A stretch of DNA of 64,000 nt, taken from positions 94,778,756 through 94,842,755 of the forward strand of contig CM060731.1 of assembly GCA_030704615.1 (NCBI GenBank). The letters run 5' to 3'. Position numbers and translations under genes: made by a program. Below, one piece after another: positions 1 through 11,665 of the stretch; the first letter of the stretch is position 1, and each line of letters opens with the position of its first letter. The stretch is from Takakia lepidozioides (lineage: Eukaryota; Streptophyta; Takakiopsida; Takakiales; Takakiaceae). The notes under the pieces are model-generated. The model was not told where the DNA came from. It did no database searches and was given only the letters and a program-made list of their open reading frames with translations.

Positions 1-256
1 TATGTACTGCAGTCAGTGGTGTGATTGGTACAGAGGGGCCACTCTTCAAGTGCTGAGCTGTGATATTTTCTTCTTCTCACTTTGAGGCACATTTTCGAAG
101 TCCATTGCTAGTCTCTGTTTTGTACTGGTGGCCTATACAGCCTTGTTGTCCCTTGAAAAGAGGCCATAAGTTGGTGTGGAGTCGCCCTCTTCATGTGGGA
201 ACTCAAGTTTGTGGTACAACAATAAGATATGAATGAAAGTGACTTGGGGGATGCAG

Positions 257-1681
257 GGGTGGCTACTGCATTTGCTGCCAAGGACATAATTGGCAATATG
301 TTAAGTGGTGTGGCACTGCAATTCTCCAGACCGTTCTCTATTGGTGACTCCATCACTGTACATCCCTTAACCATGATATCCCCCACATTGTTTCTGTTTC
401 TGTTGTAATATTTGTTAGCTTGGTCGTTACATATCCTTTTGAGTGGTTTCATAGCATGGGGGATTGACCATCACAAGCTGATAACGTTTTTGGTGGGATA
501 TGACGCAGGCGGGGTCAGTGAGTGGGCAGGTGGTAGAAATGGGCCTTCACTCTACACAGTTACTCAATCCTGAAAAGTTCCCCATCACTGTCCCCAATTC
601 ATATTTCTCCAGTCAGGTGACAACACCATCTACTAGATCTCGTCCTTTTTCTTTGTGGCTAGTATATCCATGGGTCCAATCTTTCAAAATGTTTTATGTG
701 GTCTCATGTTGGTTTTGACTATTGTAGAGTGATTTAGTCCATATGATAATGTTGTAAGGATTGTGCTTGTAAACTATAGCTTCATTTTCCAAGAATCACA
801 ACCATTCCAGTACATTAAAATGGGTGGTTCTAAAACAGGTGCAATTAATTCAACAGCTGAAGATACTCCTCAATTCTTCCAAAACCACTGAATTTAGGAA
901 CACCTTCCTAGAGCCCATATCCATAAGTTTAGGCTTGCAGCTGACCCAATGTGCTTGCAGGTCATAGTGAATAAGTCACGGGTGAGGTGGCGAGGTATGG
1001 CTTCTATCCTGCCAGTCCGGCTACAAGACATTGAGAAGGTTCCCTTCATTACTGCAGAAGTGCGGGAAATGTTGAAGACCCATCCCAAAGTCTACTTGGA
1101 AAGTGAGAAGCCTCGCTGCTATGTTGTGAAAGTTGGACCTGCATCTGTGGAGATTGCCATCAACTGCAATCTCAAGCCTATGGTAAGGCATAATAGATTT
1201 GATTGGCTGTTCTAGATGCTCTCAAAGAATTGAACTCAAGTTCTTTCCTATCCATGGATGGCAGAAGGTGAAACTTGCAGAACTTTGCAGATTGCCAATT
1301 TATAGTTGAGATGGGAATGCAAATAGTTGCTGTGTCATCAGTACAAACACCATTAGCCCTGAAATAATCAACTGCGGTAATTAGTTTTTAGAGTAGATCA
1401 TAGGGCACTTTCACCAAAGTTTTCTTTCACATGAGTTGCTTGGGGCTCTTACCATACAAGTGGATGGTTCTTTGGAAAGTGAAGGAGACACATTCAATGG
1501 TCGGAGACGGTTTCAACCCACCTCCTTAGTCCCTTTAAAGTTTGCTTTCACGTCTAATGCCCTTCCCATTTGGTGAACAACGCAGGGAACAGACGACTAT
1601 CTAGTGGCACAGGAGGAGATTTTGACACAGGCGGCACACATTGTGATCAAGTTGGGTGCTGTTCTTGGTGCCAGTGCTTGA
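257..1681 (+). CDS. MSL: MscS-like mechanosensitive channel, 3' exons (partial gene)
   Basis: C-terminal part of a small-conductance mechanosensitive channel of the plant MSL1/2/3 type, which releases osmotic pressure in organelle membranes. Four exons join in frame: 257-357, 509-616, 961-1182 and 1586-1681, each bordered by GT and AG. Exon one encodes the pore-lining helix and start of the beta domain (GVATAFAAKDIIGNMLSG, then FSRPFSIGDSIT). Exon two reads AGSVSGQVVEMGL and VPNSYFSSQ, the diagnostic beta-domain motif. Exon three gives VIVNKSRVRWRG. Exon four ends GAVLGASA and TGA at 1679-1681. The membrane-spanning N-terminus lies outside the window or in exons I could not place before 257. 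I see no frame break. The MSL family assignment is firm; the subgroup and organelle are inferred. Confidence 0.88.
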
Positions 1682-2475
1682 TGAATGCCTTTGTGTGTAC
1701 AACAAAGAAAGGCCCCCCAATTTCTCACTGATGAATTCATACAGAGAGGGATATGGTCTTGCCCAAATTATGCTGACTCAGGGTTTCATGGGCACTAAAG
1801 CCAAAAAGAAATAGCCATATGGCTTCAATGGAAATGCTGATTGGGATTGCAACCAGTCGGCCCTATCCATGAATTGAGGAAGACCTATAGCTCGCTCTCC
1901 AAATGGACCCACTGATGGAAGAATTACCCCAAACGGTCTACTTGGAAAACAAAACACTATAAGGTCCACACTGGAAACAACACACTGGAAGAATTACTGG
2001 TGGAAGTTGTCGCTTGCTGGAAACCTCTGTGTACAATTAAAATTCAGGAGGGTACCAGTCGACAAAGAATCCATACTATCATTGATACAAAATAGCCAGA
2101 GCATTCCATATGATTGGAAGCTGACAAGCTGATTACCTCCATGCAACATAGGTTTTGAATGTTTCAAACAAACTGCACTGATTTACTGAGGATTTATTCT
2201 GTCAATAAGCATTGCAATGAATGCATGGTAAATGATTGCAGTGATCTGAAACATTGTTCACAAAGGTCCTTATAAATGTTTGCAGATGTTTAAATCACAA
2301 GGAATTCCGCTATCAGACCTGTTACTAATTATTTTCCTCAAGGTGAGAACATAAAATATTTTTTCTTGCTTGAGATGAGGTTACAACTGTAATTGCATAT
2401 GATGCAGGCCCTGCAATTGTTGTCTGCATGTGTGGGAAGATCCGGAGTACCTACTGTGAAGGTAACTTTTCAGCC
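1682..2475. other. MSL 3' flank, no gene seen
   Basis: Probable 3' untranslated and intergenic sequence after the MSL stop codon. I see no recognisable coding segment, RNA gene or mobile element here. Confidence 0.4.
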
Positions 2476-2651
2476 TTCTGCACTGCAATGAGTACATCCT
2501 CTACCCATACAAATGGGCTGACAGCCTTCTTTGTCATTTGGTAGTTAGAGCTCGCAAGTGTTCTTCTGCACTGCAATGAGTACATCCTCTACCCATACAA
2601 ATGGGCTGACAGCCTTCTTTGTCATTTGGTAGTTAGAGCTCGCAAGTGTTA
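2476..2651. repeat. 88-bp perfect tandem duplication
   Basis: Two adjacent, essentially identical 88-bp copies starting TTCTGCACTGCAATGAG at 2476 and 2564, both ending in GCTCGCAAGTGTT. It lies between the convergent 3' ends of the MSL and cysteine synthase genes. The near-identity implies a recent duplication or an assembly artefact. Confidence 0.9.
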
Positions 2652-2925
2652 GATTCCATCGTATGAAATATGTCTGGTAGTCCATGTCAGAGATAGTATG
2701 ACACTAAATCTTTGTTAGTAGGAGAATTGTATTTTAAACTCCCGGAAGTGCTGTATCATATGTCTAGTTATTACCAAAACCTTTTAAGGTATTCTCATTA
2801 CCTACTAATCTGCTTCCATGTTACACAGTATTTATACGTCTTTAAAGCACACAAATTGAACCCTGCCACATTACCGAGAGCTTTTAGTTTGGAAGAGACC
2901 ATTACTATTTATATATACACACACA

Positions 2926-5900
2926 TCAAGGCTCGAATTGCATATTGAGAACTTCTTGTCTGATTTCTTCAAAGAGTGGTCCAGACAGATACCGCTCACC
3001 AAAGCTTGGTACCATTGTCTGCACAGGCAAGGCAAAACCACACATTCAAGGCTTTAGGGTAGATACCACCTTCTGGTTCAAATATTCTACAGACTCCAGC
3101 CAGTCTAATTAGCTTGCCTGGCCATCACATTTGATGGACTCTCAGATTTGTGAACAGGGCATTCTTCTTGGGCACAATAGTCCTCATGGAAACTTCAAAC
3201 CAAGTTGCGAATAAATCTTGGTGTCCGTGCAATCCAGTTAGTAATTTGAGCTCCATCACCAATGTACGAAATCTTGGGCCTGGACTATCCTCTCCTAGAA
3301 TGTCACACCAAAACACATCATAAGCATTGTTGAGCCACTATATGTACATGTCCTAGAAGCAACAGTTATTGAAGATGGATACTTGCCACAATAAGCTTTC
3401 CTTCATTCTCGGCCATTTGTTTGATGGCAGCCAATGTGTTAGCCCCGGATGAGATGCCCACCTGTCATCCTCAAACCAGCATCATGCACGACTCACAGAC
3501 CCCATTCACTGTCTGTTTGGTACAATCACTGTACAAAGAAATTGACAGACAACCAGTTGGTATGGACTCAAATTGCCTCTGAAGTGCAATATTGCATTGC
3601 TGAAGTTGTCTTCATTTTTTTCAGGTAAAGTCCTCACTTAAGCAACGCCTAAATGATCCGGCTTTACATGAGACAGCCTATTACTGAGGATACACACTTC
3701 AATCTAGAGTGAAACTGGGTCACTGGCTCAACCATGAGTGACATGATGGCAGTCTGTGTAGCAGTGGGATAGCAGTGGAGCCAAAGTAGGAATCGTACCA
3801 GCAAGCCTTCTTGCCATGCAAGCTTGCAAGCCATCTCCACTGCTTCTCGACTCTTTATCTGTTCAACAGGTGGAATGAAAGCATGTTACTGCATGATCGC
3901 TTGAGCTCTGAACCACACTCACAACCTTCACAGAATCTGTTGCTACCCTTTTTGGGTGAGTGAACCCAATTAATGAGCCATAAATTAGACGACAACAGAT
4001 TCAGAAAACATTTCTAAGCTTCAAATTATCATAACAGGGGATTCAAATATATGTGAACAACTATAATGGGTCTGACCAAGGATAAAGTTCCTGCTCGTGC
4101 AGGGGTAGAAGGAAAGGAGGCCATTGGTAAAAGTTCTAACTTGCTCCTCCTTTCATGACGAACTTAGCAAAGACAATATACATGCAATCCTCGAAAGTCT
4201 GTAGGAGTCTGTAGCTTACAAGAAAAAGATAAAGGGAGTGTAGATAGACAGGTATGTAGGACACAGGCCCTTGCCCTGGGTGGATCACCTGGAGCACACC
4301 ATCCATCATTGGCACATCCAGGATGCCCGGCACAAAGCCAGTCCCTTTGCCAGTAATCAAATGTGGTCCTGATCACAAAAACACATTATTTCATGCGGTG
4401 TCAGGGATTTGTATGATCATGCAGCACTGGAACACCATTCCCAATTATCTGTAAGCTCTACCATAATTTTAACATTTCCCTTGGGGCTTTAAAACACGAT
4501 CCCCACATCATACTCTTGAGTTCCAACGTCAAGTTTTTCTAGAGTCCAACGAAAAGGCCCTGGAAATCAGGAGTGTGTCCGGTTTGCGTATGATCCCAGG
4601 TGCAGAGTCCTTTCGGCATCATGATTAACAACAGCAAATGACACCCCATCTGCCCAACGGCTTTCAGATCCAAATACTACCTGCATAAATTTCGATAAAC
4701 TCAGCTGTAACCTAAGGCAGTATTGGGAACTGGCCTGTACAACTCACAGGCCTTAAATACAACCTTGGTCTCCAACCTCAGCTGGCCAGACAGTAATGTG
4801 GTCGTATCTAATCAAGGTGCCTGACATGCAGAAGTACCGCATGAACATCACTGATTTATACAGGGGTTTTCACGTACCTGCTTTGCCTCCATTCAGTATA
4901 TTGCTGAAATGGCTCCACACCATATATCTGTGAGTTACACCCATTTTATCCAGACATCCATTTGGCCCCAATAAATGCTTACGGTCCATTCAACTGTTGG
5001 AATTGAGCTAAAGCATTTCAGTTTAGTTTCCTGAAAATTCTTTCATGATCACGACGGAAAACGAGCACAATTTAAGGAGTTAGTGAGACTTAATTTATAC
5101 TCCTTATGCATTCCAGTACCCTTTGCTTGAAGTCTTTGAAAATGGAAGTGAATAAATGGGTACAGAATAAAGAAAACCTTAATATTCGGGTTTTTGCTCT
5201 TCAGAAAATTGCCAACACCTGTCACAGTCCCACCGCTGCCAATCCCTGAGCAAAATATGTCAACCTGGCCTGCTGTGTCTTCCCATATTTCCGGTCCAGT
5301 TGTCTGAAAATGCACCTGGAACCAGCATAGCCATTTAACTTCAACTCCAGCTCTCCGTTATGAGCATGCACGTTGCATCGACAGACAACCTAACTCTTGT
5401 GGCTTTCTGTGCTTAGATCCTAAGGTCAGGGATAGATGACACGAAAGGTAGGACCTTGGGGTTAGCAGGGTTGTTAAACTGCTGAAGCATGTGTGAATTT
5501 GGAGTCCTCGCCAGAACTTCCTCTGCCTTCATGACGGCTCCCACCATTCCCTTATGAGGGTCTGTGAGGACAAGTTCTGCACCCAATGCGCGCATCACCA
5601 TCCTCCGCTCAAGACTGGTGAAGGAAGGCATAGTGATGATCATCTTGTAGCCTTTGGCGGCAGCAACGAACGCGAGCCCTATGCCCGTGTTACCCGACGT
5701 TGGTTCCACCAAAGTTGTCTGCATTTCACCAAAATTCACTACGCGCATCACGTTAGAAATTTGGATTTTAATTAGTTAAGGACTACCTTCATGGTCCTCA
5801 TCATCTAGCTTGATGCACAGCACGTACCTTTCCTGGAGAAATTAACCCCCTTGCTTCGGCATCTTCAATCATGGCATATCCAATCCTGCATATCCGGCAA

Positions 5901-6706
5901 TTCTCGACTCAGTTACAAGCTCCACGGAGGATGACAATTCCTAGTTGCAGATCACAACAGAAACCTGCACGTCGAATTTCTCCGTCTAAACAATCATCAC
6001 AGTTGTATGAAGTCTGTTATTGCTACTCAGAAGAGATCCGGTGGGATCGCCCATGCGGTCCACCGCACTGAATCCTAACATCAGTCGCGTCCACGACACA
6101 GAGTTCCACATAGGAGAGAAAGTACCTGTCCTTGACGCTATTGCAGGGCTGCATGCTTTCAACTTTCACAGCGATGGTAGCTTTGCAGCCTTCTACCACC
6201 CTGTTGAGATAGACCATGGGAGTCCTCCCAACCAGCTGCATTCAAATCATAATTATGAACTCCACATTCCGCATCCCAGAAAAGAATTACAATTAGGAGA
6301 CGGGTCTTCATCACTCTTCCTGAAGACATACAGCGCGGAACGGAGCGCGCATAGTGCCCAATTCTACCTGAGATACATCGCTAGCGATACGGAGCTTCCC
6401 TTCAGCTTCAGCGTCCGGCTTTGTCTCAGTGAAGAGCGCCTGGGCTCTAATCCCCGTACGACCACCGGTGGCCCTCCAGCTCCCCCGTTCCTGTGTGCGC
6501 GCCCTGAGCTTCACAACATCAATCAACGCTCGGTGGAATGGAGCGGGTGCGGCTCGATGGACGTGTTCGCAAGATCGCTCGACCGCCCCTGCAACCTCTA
6601 CTCCCTTGCAGTTCAGGTGACAGCATGCTTCGCAGCGACAGCCATGGTTGGCACAGGTTACTGTATTCTCCGTTTCTTCTAAACTTGCACACACAGTCAA
6701 TGTTCT
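2926..6706 (-). pseudogene. OASTL: Cysteine synthase (O-acetylserine (thiol)lyase), frameshifted
   Basis: PLP-dependent enzyme that makes cysteine from O-acetylserine and sulfide. Exons in gene order: ~6706-6368, 6235-6126, 5885-5828, 5718-5455, 5315-5178, 4927-4878, 4368-4289, 3858-3799, 3461-3387, 3018-2926 (stop 2928-2926). Motifs seen: [11 protein letters not shown], the lysine site [45 protein letters not shown] and PSFGERYLSGPLF. The alanine- and arginine-rich leader before IASDVSQ resembles plastid isoforms. Oddities: exon six is 50 nt, where 49 or 52 are needed, so GVEP and SNILNGGKA lie in different frames; the intron after exon nine starts GC rather than GT; and the first exon has no in-frame ATG before its upstream stop. 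Everything else splices in frame. It is a recent pseudogene or carries an assembly indel. Confidence 0.85.
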
Positions 6707-7440
6707 CTAGCAGTACAGGCAGATCGATCTCTCAATGTCTATTTCTATGGGGGACTAGACTGTTGACACAGATGGGGAAGAGGCGGGGGAGAGCCGCAGC
6801 GCACCGCCGCATCCCCCAGTTCCACCCCGCCCGCACAGGGCGCTGTGGCTTCTCGGTCGGAAGCACGGCCCCACCTACAACTCACCTCGTACATCTTCGG
6901 TTCCATCTTCCCACTTACATTCATCTGCTTCTTCGTCTTCTTCATTGTATTAGTGCGAAATGGATTTCACTTGAGAATTTCCTAACAGGCTCCACCCAGG
7001 ACACCAAATGCATGTCCGGACGTCGGGTCCCACACCACATGGTCTGCTGGGAAACAAACCCTGCGCCGCCAGCTTCTAGGTGCTTTCTCTTATGCAGCCG
7101 CGAGCAGCAACCAAAGTATTATAGTGATTGGGAGATGCAGGCTGCAACCGGTTGTGCTTGCTTTCTGGTTCACAGTCTCATAAGCCCACCGGTCGCAGCA
7201 CAACATAGCAGAAATGTGCGCTGTACTTGACATGGGGATAATTTGAATCAAGAAATGGCTTGGTGGACTGTCGGAGCCATTTGAGGCGATGAGCAGTGAA
7301 TATGAGATAACCATCCCACAGCATGTGAGGAGTTTATTTTTATTTTTTATTTTATTATTATAAGGGAAGCACGACAGCTCACAAATCAGGCCCCTTGATA
7401 ATGAGAACCTCTTTCACAGTAACCGCGCGCCATGGAGGCT
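6707..7440. other. Upstream flank of cysteine synthase
   Basis: GC-rich sequence 5' of the cysteine synthase. A first coding exon or the promoter could lie here, but no motif decides it. A long plus-strand open frame (6538-7230) crosses the leader exon in antisense and looks non-coding. Confidence 0.35.
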
Positions 7441-7454
7441 GAGAAATGGGCACC

Positions 7455-7530
7455 CGTCAAGTAGCAGGTTTTGACCCCAAAATCGTTTGGGTGCCCCAGT
7501 GCACTTAACCAACTGAGCTACCGACTGTTG
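7455..7530 (-). repeat. tRNA-derived sequence with Pol III A and B boxes
   Basis: On the minus strand an exact A box, TAGCTCAGTTGG (7520-7509), is followed about 30 nt later by GGGTCAAAACC (7477-7467), which differs from the B-box consensus at one place. The D stem is imperfect, no anticodon stem forms and the T arm is short, so this is not a working tRNA. It fits the head of a tRNA-derived SINE or a decayed tRNA. Confidence 0.5.
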
Positions 7531-7712
7531 GTAGCTATTTTGTTTCAAGGAATTTTGAGACAATTTAACAAACTAGGGCTTCGCGTTGCTCCGCACTACT
7601 AGCAACAACTTCTGAGAAGGACGTCCGGACGGACGGGCCATACTCGGGGATCATGAGAGAGAGTACGGAACATGCAGCCTGCCAAAATGTCGGTCACGCA
7701 GTTCCGATTGGT

Positions 7713-7729
7713 GGGGGGGGGGGGGGGGG
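7713..7729. repeat. Poly-G tract
   Basis: Run of 17 consecutive G, followed by a further G-rich stretch; low-complexity and prone to length errors. Confidence 0.95.
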
Positions 7730-7730
7730 A

Positions 7731-8530
7731 AGGGGAGTTGGAGGGGTCTTCCACGGGTCGTCTTGGTACAACCAGTAGTTAGAGGCCCTTAACCCTTAAT
7801 GGGGTATAAATTAAAGGTGAGTAACCGAAGGTGAGAGAACCGCCCTTAAAAAATAGATCTCAGCTGTTGTCCGCAGGGTAACCGCACCCGCCACGTGGCG
7901 GGGCGTGGCTCCGCGCAGGCCGGTCTGTGCTGCAGACTGCTCGTCCCTGCCGCGGTTAAAGCTAGCGTCCGCTGGTCCTTGAACAATCGTATTATCCAGC
8001 GGGTAAAGACCGGTACATGGCCACGCGGCTATGTACTTGCTCTCCTGGTACAAATGAAGTCAGCGCTGGGGCCCACGCAGCCCCTACGCCGTGACGCCTA
8101 GCCATGGCCACCTCCCACGCCTAGTTGATTTAGTGCCTAGCTCTCAGGCGCAGCAGCACCCAGGGCTCTCCCGGCTGCTCGCGATGGTGGGCAGGTCCTG
8201 GCTCCATTCCCCGAAAACAGGCGTGACACGTTCATGCTGGTGTTCCGTGAATTGATCCAGTGACTTGCCTAGACTTTCAAGTGAATCAATTTTAGTCCTC
8301 CCATCAGATTACATCCAACTTCCCACATTTCAAAACACCATGGCATATATATAGATGACAGGATCTGGCACTCTGTAGACGCTCACAGTTGGTTACAAGT
8401 ACTGCGACTCTTTAGGTGCGAGACTGCCCAACTGCATTGTCCCAACCACCCAAGCTGCCGTCCATCCTACTGCCACTTTGACTTGCTCGTTCTTGTCTAT
8501 TGCTCATCGTCGAGCTTCACCCCTTCCCCC
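7731..8530. other. No gene recognised
   Basis: GC-rich at 7860-8210. Short open frames on both strands show no family I recognise, and I see no RNA gene. Confidence 0.35.
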
Positions 8531-8531
8531 A

Positions 8532-8831
8532 TCATTTGCTTTCAGGTCTCCAAAGCCCCATCCCACGCTCAGGCTCTACACACCCTGCAAGCATCGTGTT
8601 CCACGACACCACTTCTCGTTCAGCCATAGTGTTGAACACTCCCTTGGCATCCTCAATGCACCCACATTTGGCATACATGTCCACCAGGGCAGGGTTCAGA
8701 ATGACATCTGGTACAAATCCAGCTTTGACAATGTCACCATGGACCTCTTTCCCCTTTTCCAAAGCTCCCAGCCTTGCACATGCATTGCAAACACAAACAA
8801 ACGCGATGTGGTTGGGCTTCACCCTTCGCAC
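8532..8831 (-). pseudogene. PPR protein fragment (PLS type)
   Basis: Open frame of about 99 codons with pentatricopeptide repeat motifs typical of plant organellar RNA-binding proteins: VHGDIVKAGFVPDVILN, LVDMYAKCGCIEDAKGVF and VVSWNTMLAG. This spans roughly two and a half 31-36 residue repeats, whereas full proteins carry ten or more. Both ends stop abruptly, so it is a fragment. The same VHG-IVKAG and LVDMYAKC segment recurs at 10590-10705. Confidence 0.75.
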
Positions 8832-8999
8832 AGCAGTTGCTCACCAGACTGATTTAATGTAAACTCAGGGCAGGGATCCTACCTTTGAATAGCAAACAGA
8901 AGCAGAGAGGAAAGGGAAAGTGCAATTGCACCCAACTCAACTAATCACACTAGTTCCTACGGTCAATTGCATCTGCTACTCTCTGTAATCTGACAGGCA

Positions 9000-9290
9000 T
9001 TCACCTTTTTGCCTCGGTTGTCCCACCATTTACTGGGGTCAGAAGAGTATTCATCCCACAGCTTCTCCTCGTCTCTATTACCTGTTTCTGGATACTTTCT
9101 AGTTGTCACGTTGGCAGTATCATGTCAAAGTCACTCCAATCTATCAAAGATCCACTCAACCAGCTAACTTGCAAAATTCAACATGAAAATTTAGGGCCGA
9201 AAAACAGGGCATCTTGAAATGTGTTGAACAAGGTACCTTGATTAGCAGTGTCTGATTTTATCAATTGTGCCGCTGCTTCTGCAGCTTCCA
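9000..9290. repeat. Dispersed copy of the ~325-bp repeat
   Basis: Diverged copy of the unit forming the tandem array at 29905-31260. It shares the TTGTCCCACCAT and TACTGGGGTCAGAA blocks, the CAAAGTCACTCCAA block and the GAAATGTGTTGAA block, in the same order. Confidence 0.7.
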
Positions 9291-9372
9291 GTTGACCATC
9301 TACCCATCCAGGGACACAAGAACTACATGAAAAAATGTACACCCTTGGCACTGAAGAAGATGTACTCAGGAG

Positions 9373-9867
9373 TTGTTGTTTGTCGTAGCCTTATGCGAAC
9401 AAGAGGGAACAGACACTACCTTAGGCTCACTGGACTTACCTTGGTATAAGCAATTGATTCGGGCTTTCCAGATTTCCCTTACAAATCCCTTCATACAAGC
9501 ATCAATTGATGTCAGCAATTTGACCCTAGCTACTGGATCAAGGCACACCCGAGAGAAGTTCGACGCAAGCCTGCCACACATCAACATGGTCCAAGCACAA
9601 TCGGAAAGGAAAAGCAAAGAGACTCATGTAAAAGAGGTCGTTTTTCCAGAACAAGACTTGTCAAAAGGGGAGGACAATAGAGATGAATGCCTGGAGAATC
9701 ATGGTAATAATCTGCAACAGCTCTCTACAAAACATATCCTCACCATAGGAAGGGAAGATGGTGACAGTTCAATCAGCACTGGAAGTGAGAATGATGAAAC
9801 TTCAAACAAATATGATGCAACAAATAAAAAGAAGCATGTAATTTGGGAAGCAGCGGCGACCACATAA
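9373..9867 (+). pseudogene. Unidentified open frame before an integrase relic
   Basis: Frame open for 164 codons with no ATG at its start. The downstream half is acidic and polar, rich in E, D, N and S. I recognise no domain. An integrase relic follows about 200 bp downstream on the same strand, so this could be decayed retroelement coding sequence. A chance open frame remains possible. Confidence 0.25.
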
Positions 9868-10019
9868 ACACAACTTCAGATATGGCATTTTGTGACAGAA
9901 GAGTGTGAAGCAACAAGGGAACATCTGTCACTGAAGTTTAGGGCAGCAAGTAAAGAGAGACATCAATGTGACATACTGGATGATTTACAGGCTATATTGT
10001 AGAATTCGACGGCTGGTCC

Positions 10020-10550
10020 TATCCATGGTTATTTGACAAGTGAAGAGAGAAGGTTGGTGCAAGAATGAACCAGCTATCACCAGAGGAAGGATGGATGCTT
10101 GATCTATAAAGGACTTGTGGTACTAAGGAAGACTGAAAGAGGATCAATTATAAAAAAAAATGTACACAAAGATGGGGCATTTTGGAGCAAGAAGAATCCA
10201 AACAGAAATATATGTGCGGGTATTCTGGCATAATCGAACTGAAAGGGGCAGGAAAGTAATATGTACCTTTGTGAACGATTTGGTGGAAACATTCAGATCT
10301 GTGGGGACGAAACCTCAAAAGCATGTGAAACTGTGACATGTTCCACCGAGCACCACTGTACACGACAGAGCCTATGCCCATTATGTAAACATGAAACAAA
10401 TATGCACTTATTGTAACAGATCGCTTCTCTGATTTGGTGGAAACTGAGCCAGTAAAGGATCATGTGGCAAAGAGGGCAGCTCACCTCTCAGAAGAAGAAA
10501 TCATCTCTCAATATGGTGTGCCAAAGATGGTGCAAAACAGGCTCAAATAG
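10020..10550 (+). pseudogene. Decayed retrotransposon integrase fragment
   Basis: Read across three frames, this resembles a Ty3/gypsy-type integrase. It shows a leader IHGYLTSEERRLVQE, then YKGLVVLRKTERGSII and NVHKDGAF (the region of the zinc-binding HHCC domain). A remnant CDMFHRAP...TEPMPIM comes next, then the core start ALIVTDRFSDLVETEPVKDH with EEIISQYGVPKMVQN. The first catalytic Asp is in VTDRFS. Several stops and frame changes separate the blocks. It is not closely similar to the gypsy elements at 46-61 kb. Confidence 0.55.
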
Positions 10551-10589
10551 GTTGAAGAAGAAAGTTCCCTTTGCTTACTTTTCCAGGAC

Positions 10590-10705
10590 TGCCGGGCTCA
10601 CATTTGGCATACATGTCCACTAGGGCAGTGTTCAGCATGACATCTACTACAATTCCAGCTTTGACAATATAACCATGGACCTATGCGCCCCTTTTTAGGG
10701 CTGCC
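10590..10705 (-). pseudogene. PPR fragment, second copy
   Basis: About 30 codons reading VHGYIVKAGIVVDVMLN and TALVDMYAKCEP, nearly matching the fragment at 8532-8831. It is bounded by unrelated sequence, so it is a duplicated piece rather than an exon. Confidence 0.65.
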
Positions 10706-10849
10706 AGGCTCATATTCATAAGATAGCCTGCATTCTATTGATTCAGCTTTCCCTACATTCAGATAACATACTCAAGAGCTTCAAACCCAATTTCTGTACT
10801 TCCAAAGCCTTCCTGAAATCAGATCCTAATATCAATCGACCTAGTCTGA

Positions 10850-10990
10850 CTTAAGTACATGTCAACAAGGTACAAGCTAACTTGCAGACTTCAACATGGA
10901 AAACTAGGGACGACTCGATAAGAAGGAAAACATGAGTTGAAGAGGAAGGTGCCCTCACCACATTGTCCTTGGCCTTGTGACATGAAAACA
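10850..10990. repeat. Partial copy of the ~325-bp repeat
   Basis: Contains AGCTAACTTGCAGA, GAAGAGGAAGGTGCCC and CCTCACCACATTGTCCTTG, all blocks of the 29905-31260 family. The last block also occurs at 31375. Confidence 0.55.
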
Positions 10991-10999
10991 ACTAGCTTT

Positions 11000-11660
11000 T
11001 CTCAAAATCTAAAGTCTGCAAAGGCCAAGGGAAAACAAGCAAATTCGTAGTTCAAACTTCTATTCATGTTTAAGTAGATTCTTTCTAGAGACCTGCTGGT
11101 TGACAATAGCTCCACCATGCTTCTATCATGGTCTGTATTTTTTTTCTTTATATCTAGATCTACCATTTCCCTTTCCTTTCCAGATGGGTTTTCAAGAGAT
11201 TCATATACTCAAGAATGATCCAGATTGTGTGAAGCTGTGTAGATGCGTTCAGCTTATGCGGTGTACAAGTTTTAGCTACAACTCTGTCCTAACTTAGACT
11301 TGCAACAATGTGGATTACGTTTACAAAAGCAGATCTACAAGTAATTTTCTTTCCCAAACGGCTATATATTGCTAAACGTCTTACAGCAATAGTCCTGAAA
11401 CCTACACGGCTTGAAGGAACAGAACTTGGGGTAGTTCCAATGTCCATGGGATAACTCAACCATCTTCACACTAGCACCAGAGCCCTTCCTTCTAGAAATG
11501 CAGTATCTCGGCGAGCAACAACACAAATTTCAAGTTTCCTTCTAGAAATGCATCTCGAGCACAACACAAATTTCAATGTGTCTCCATTTTTAAGTGTCAG
11601 GGTCCTCACTGACCACTCTCACCGGCTGAACACTCACTGCTGGTATGAAAGTTTTCAAGT
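11000..11660. other. No gene recognised
   Basis: I see no convincing coding segment. A short imperfect duplication (TTCAAGTTTCCTTCTAGAAATG-like) lies near 11490-11560. Confidence 0.35.
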
Positions 11661-11665
11661 CACGT

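Noticed and set aside
6538-7230. 230-codon plus-strand frame
   Set aside because: It overlaps the antisense of the cysteine synthase leader exon, has low-complexity content and shows no recognisable domain.
7455-7530. Functional tRNA gene
   Set aside because: No anticodon stem, an imperfect D stem and a short T arm.
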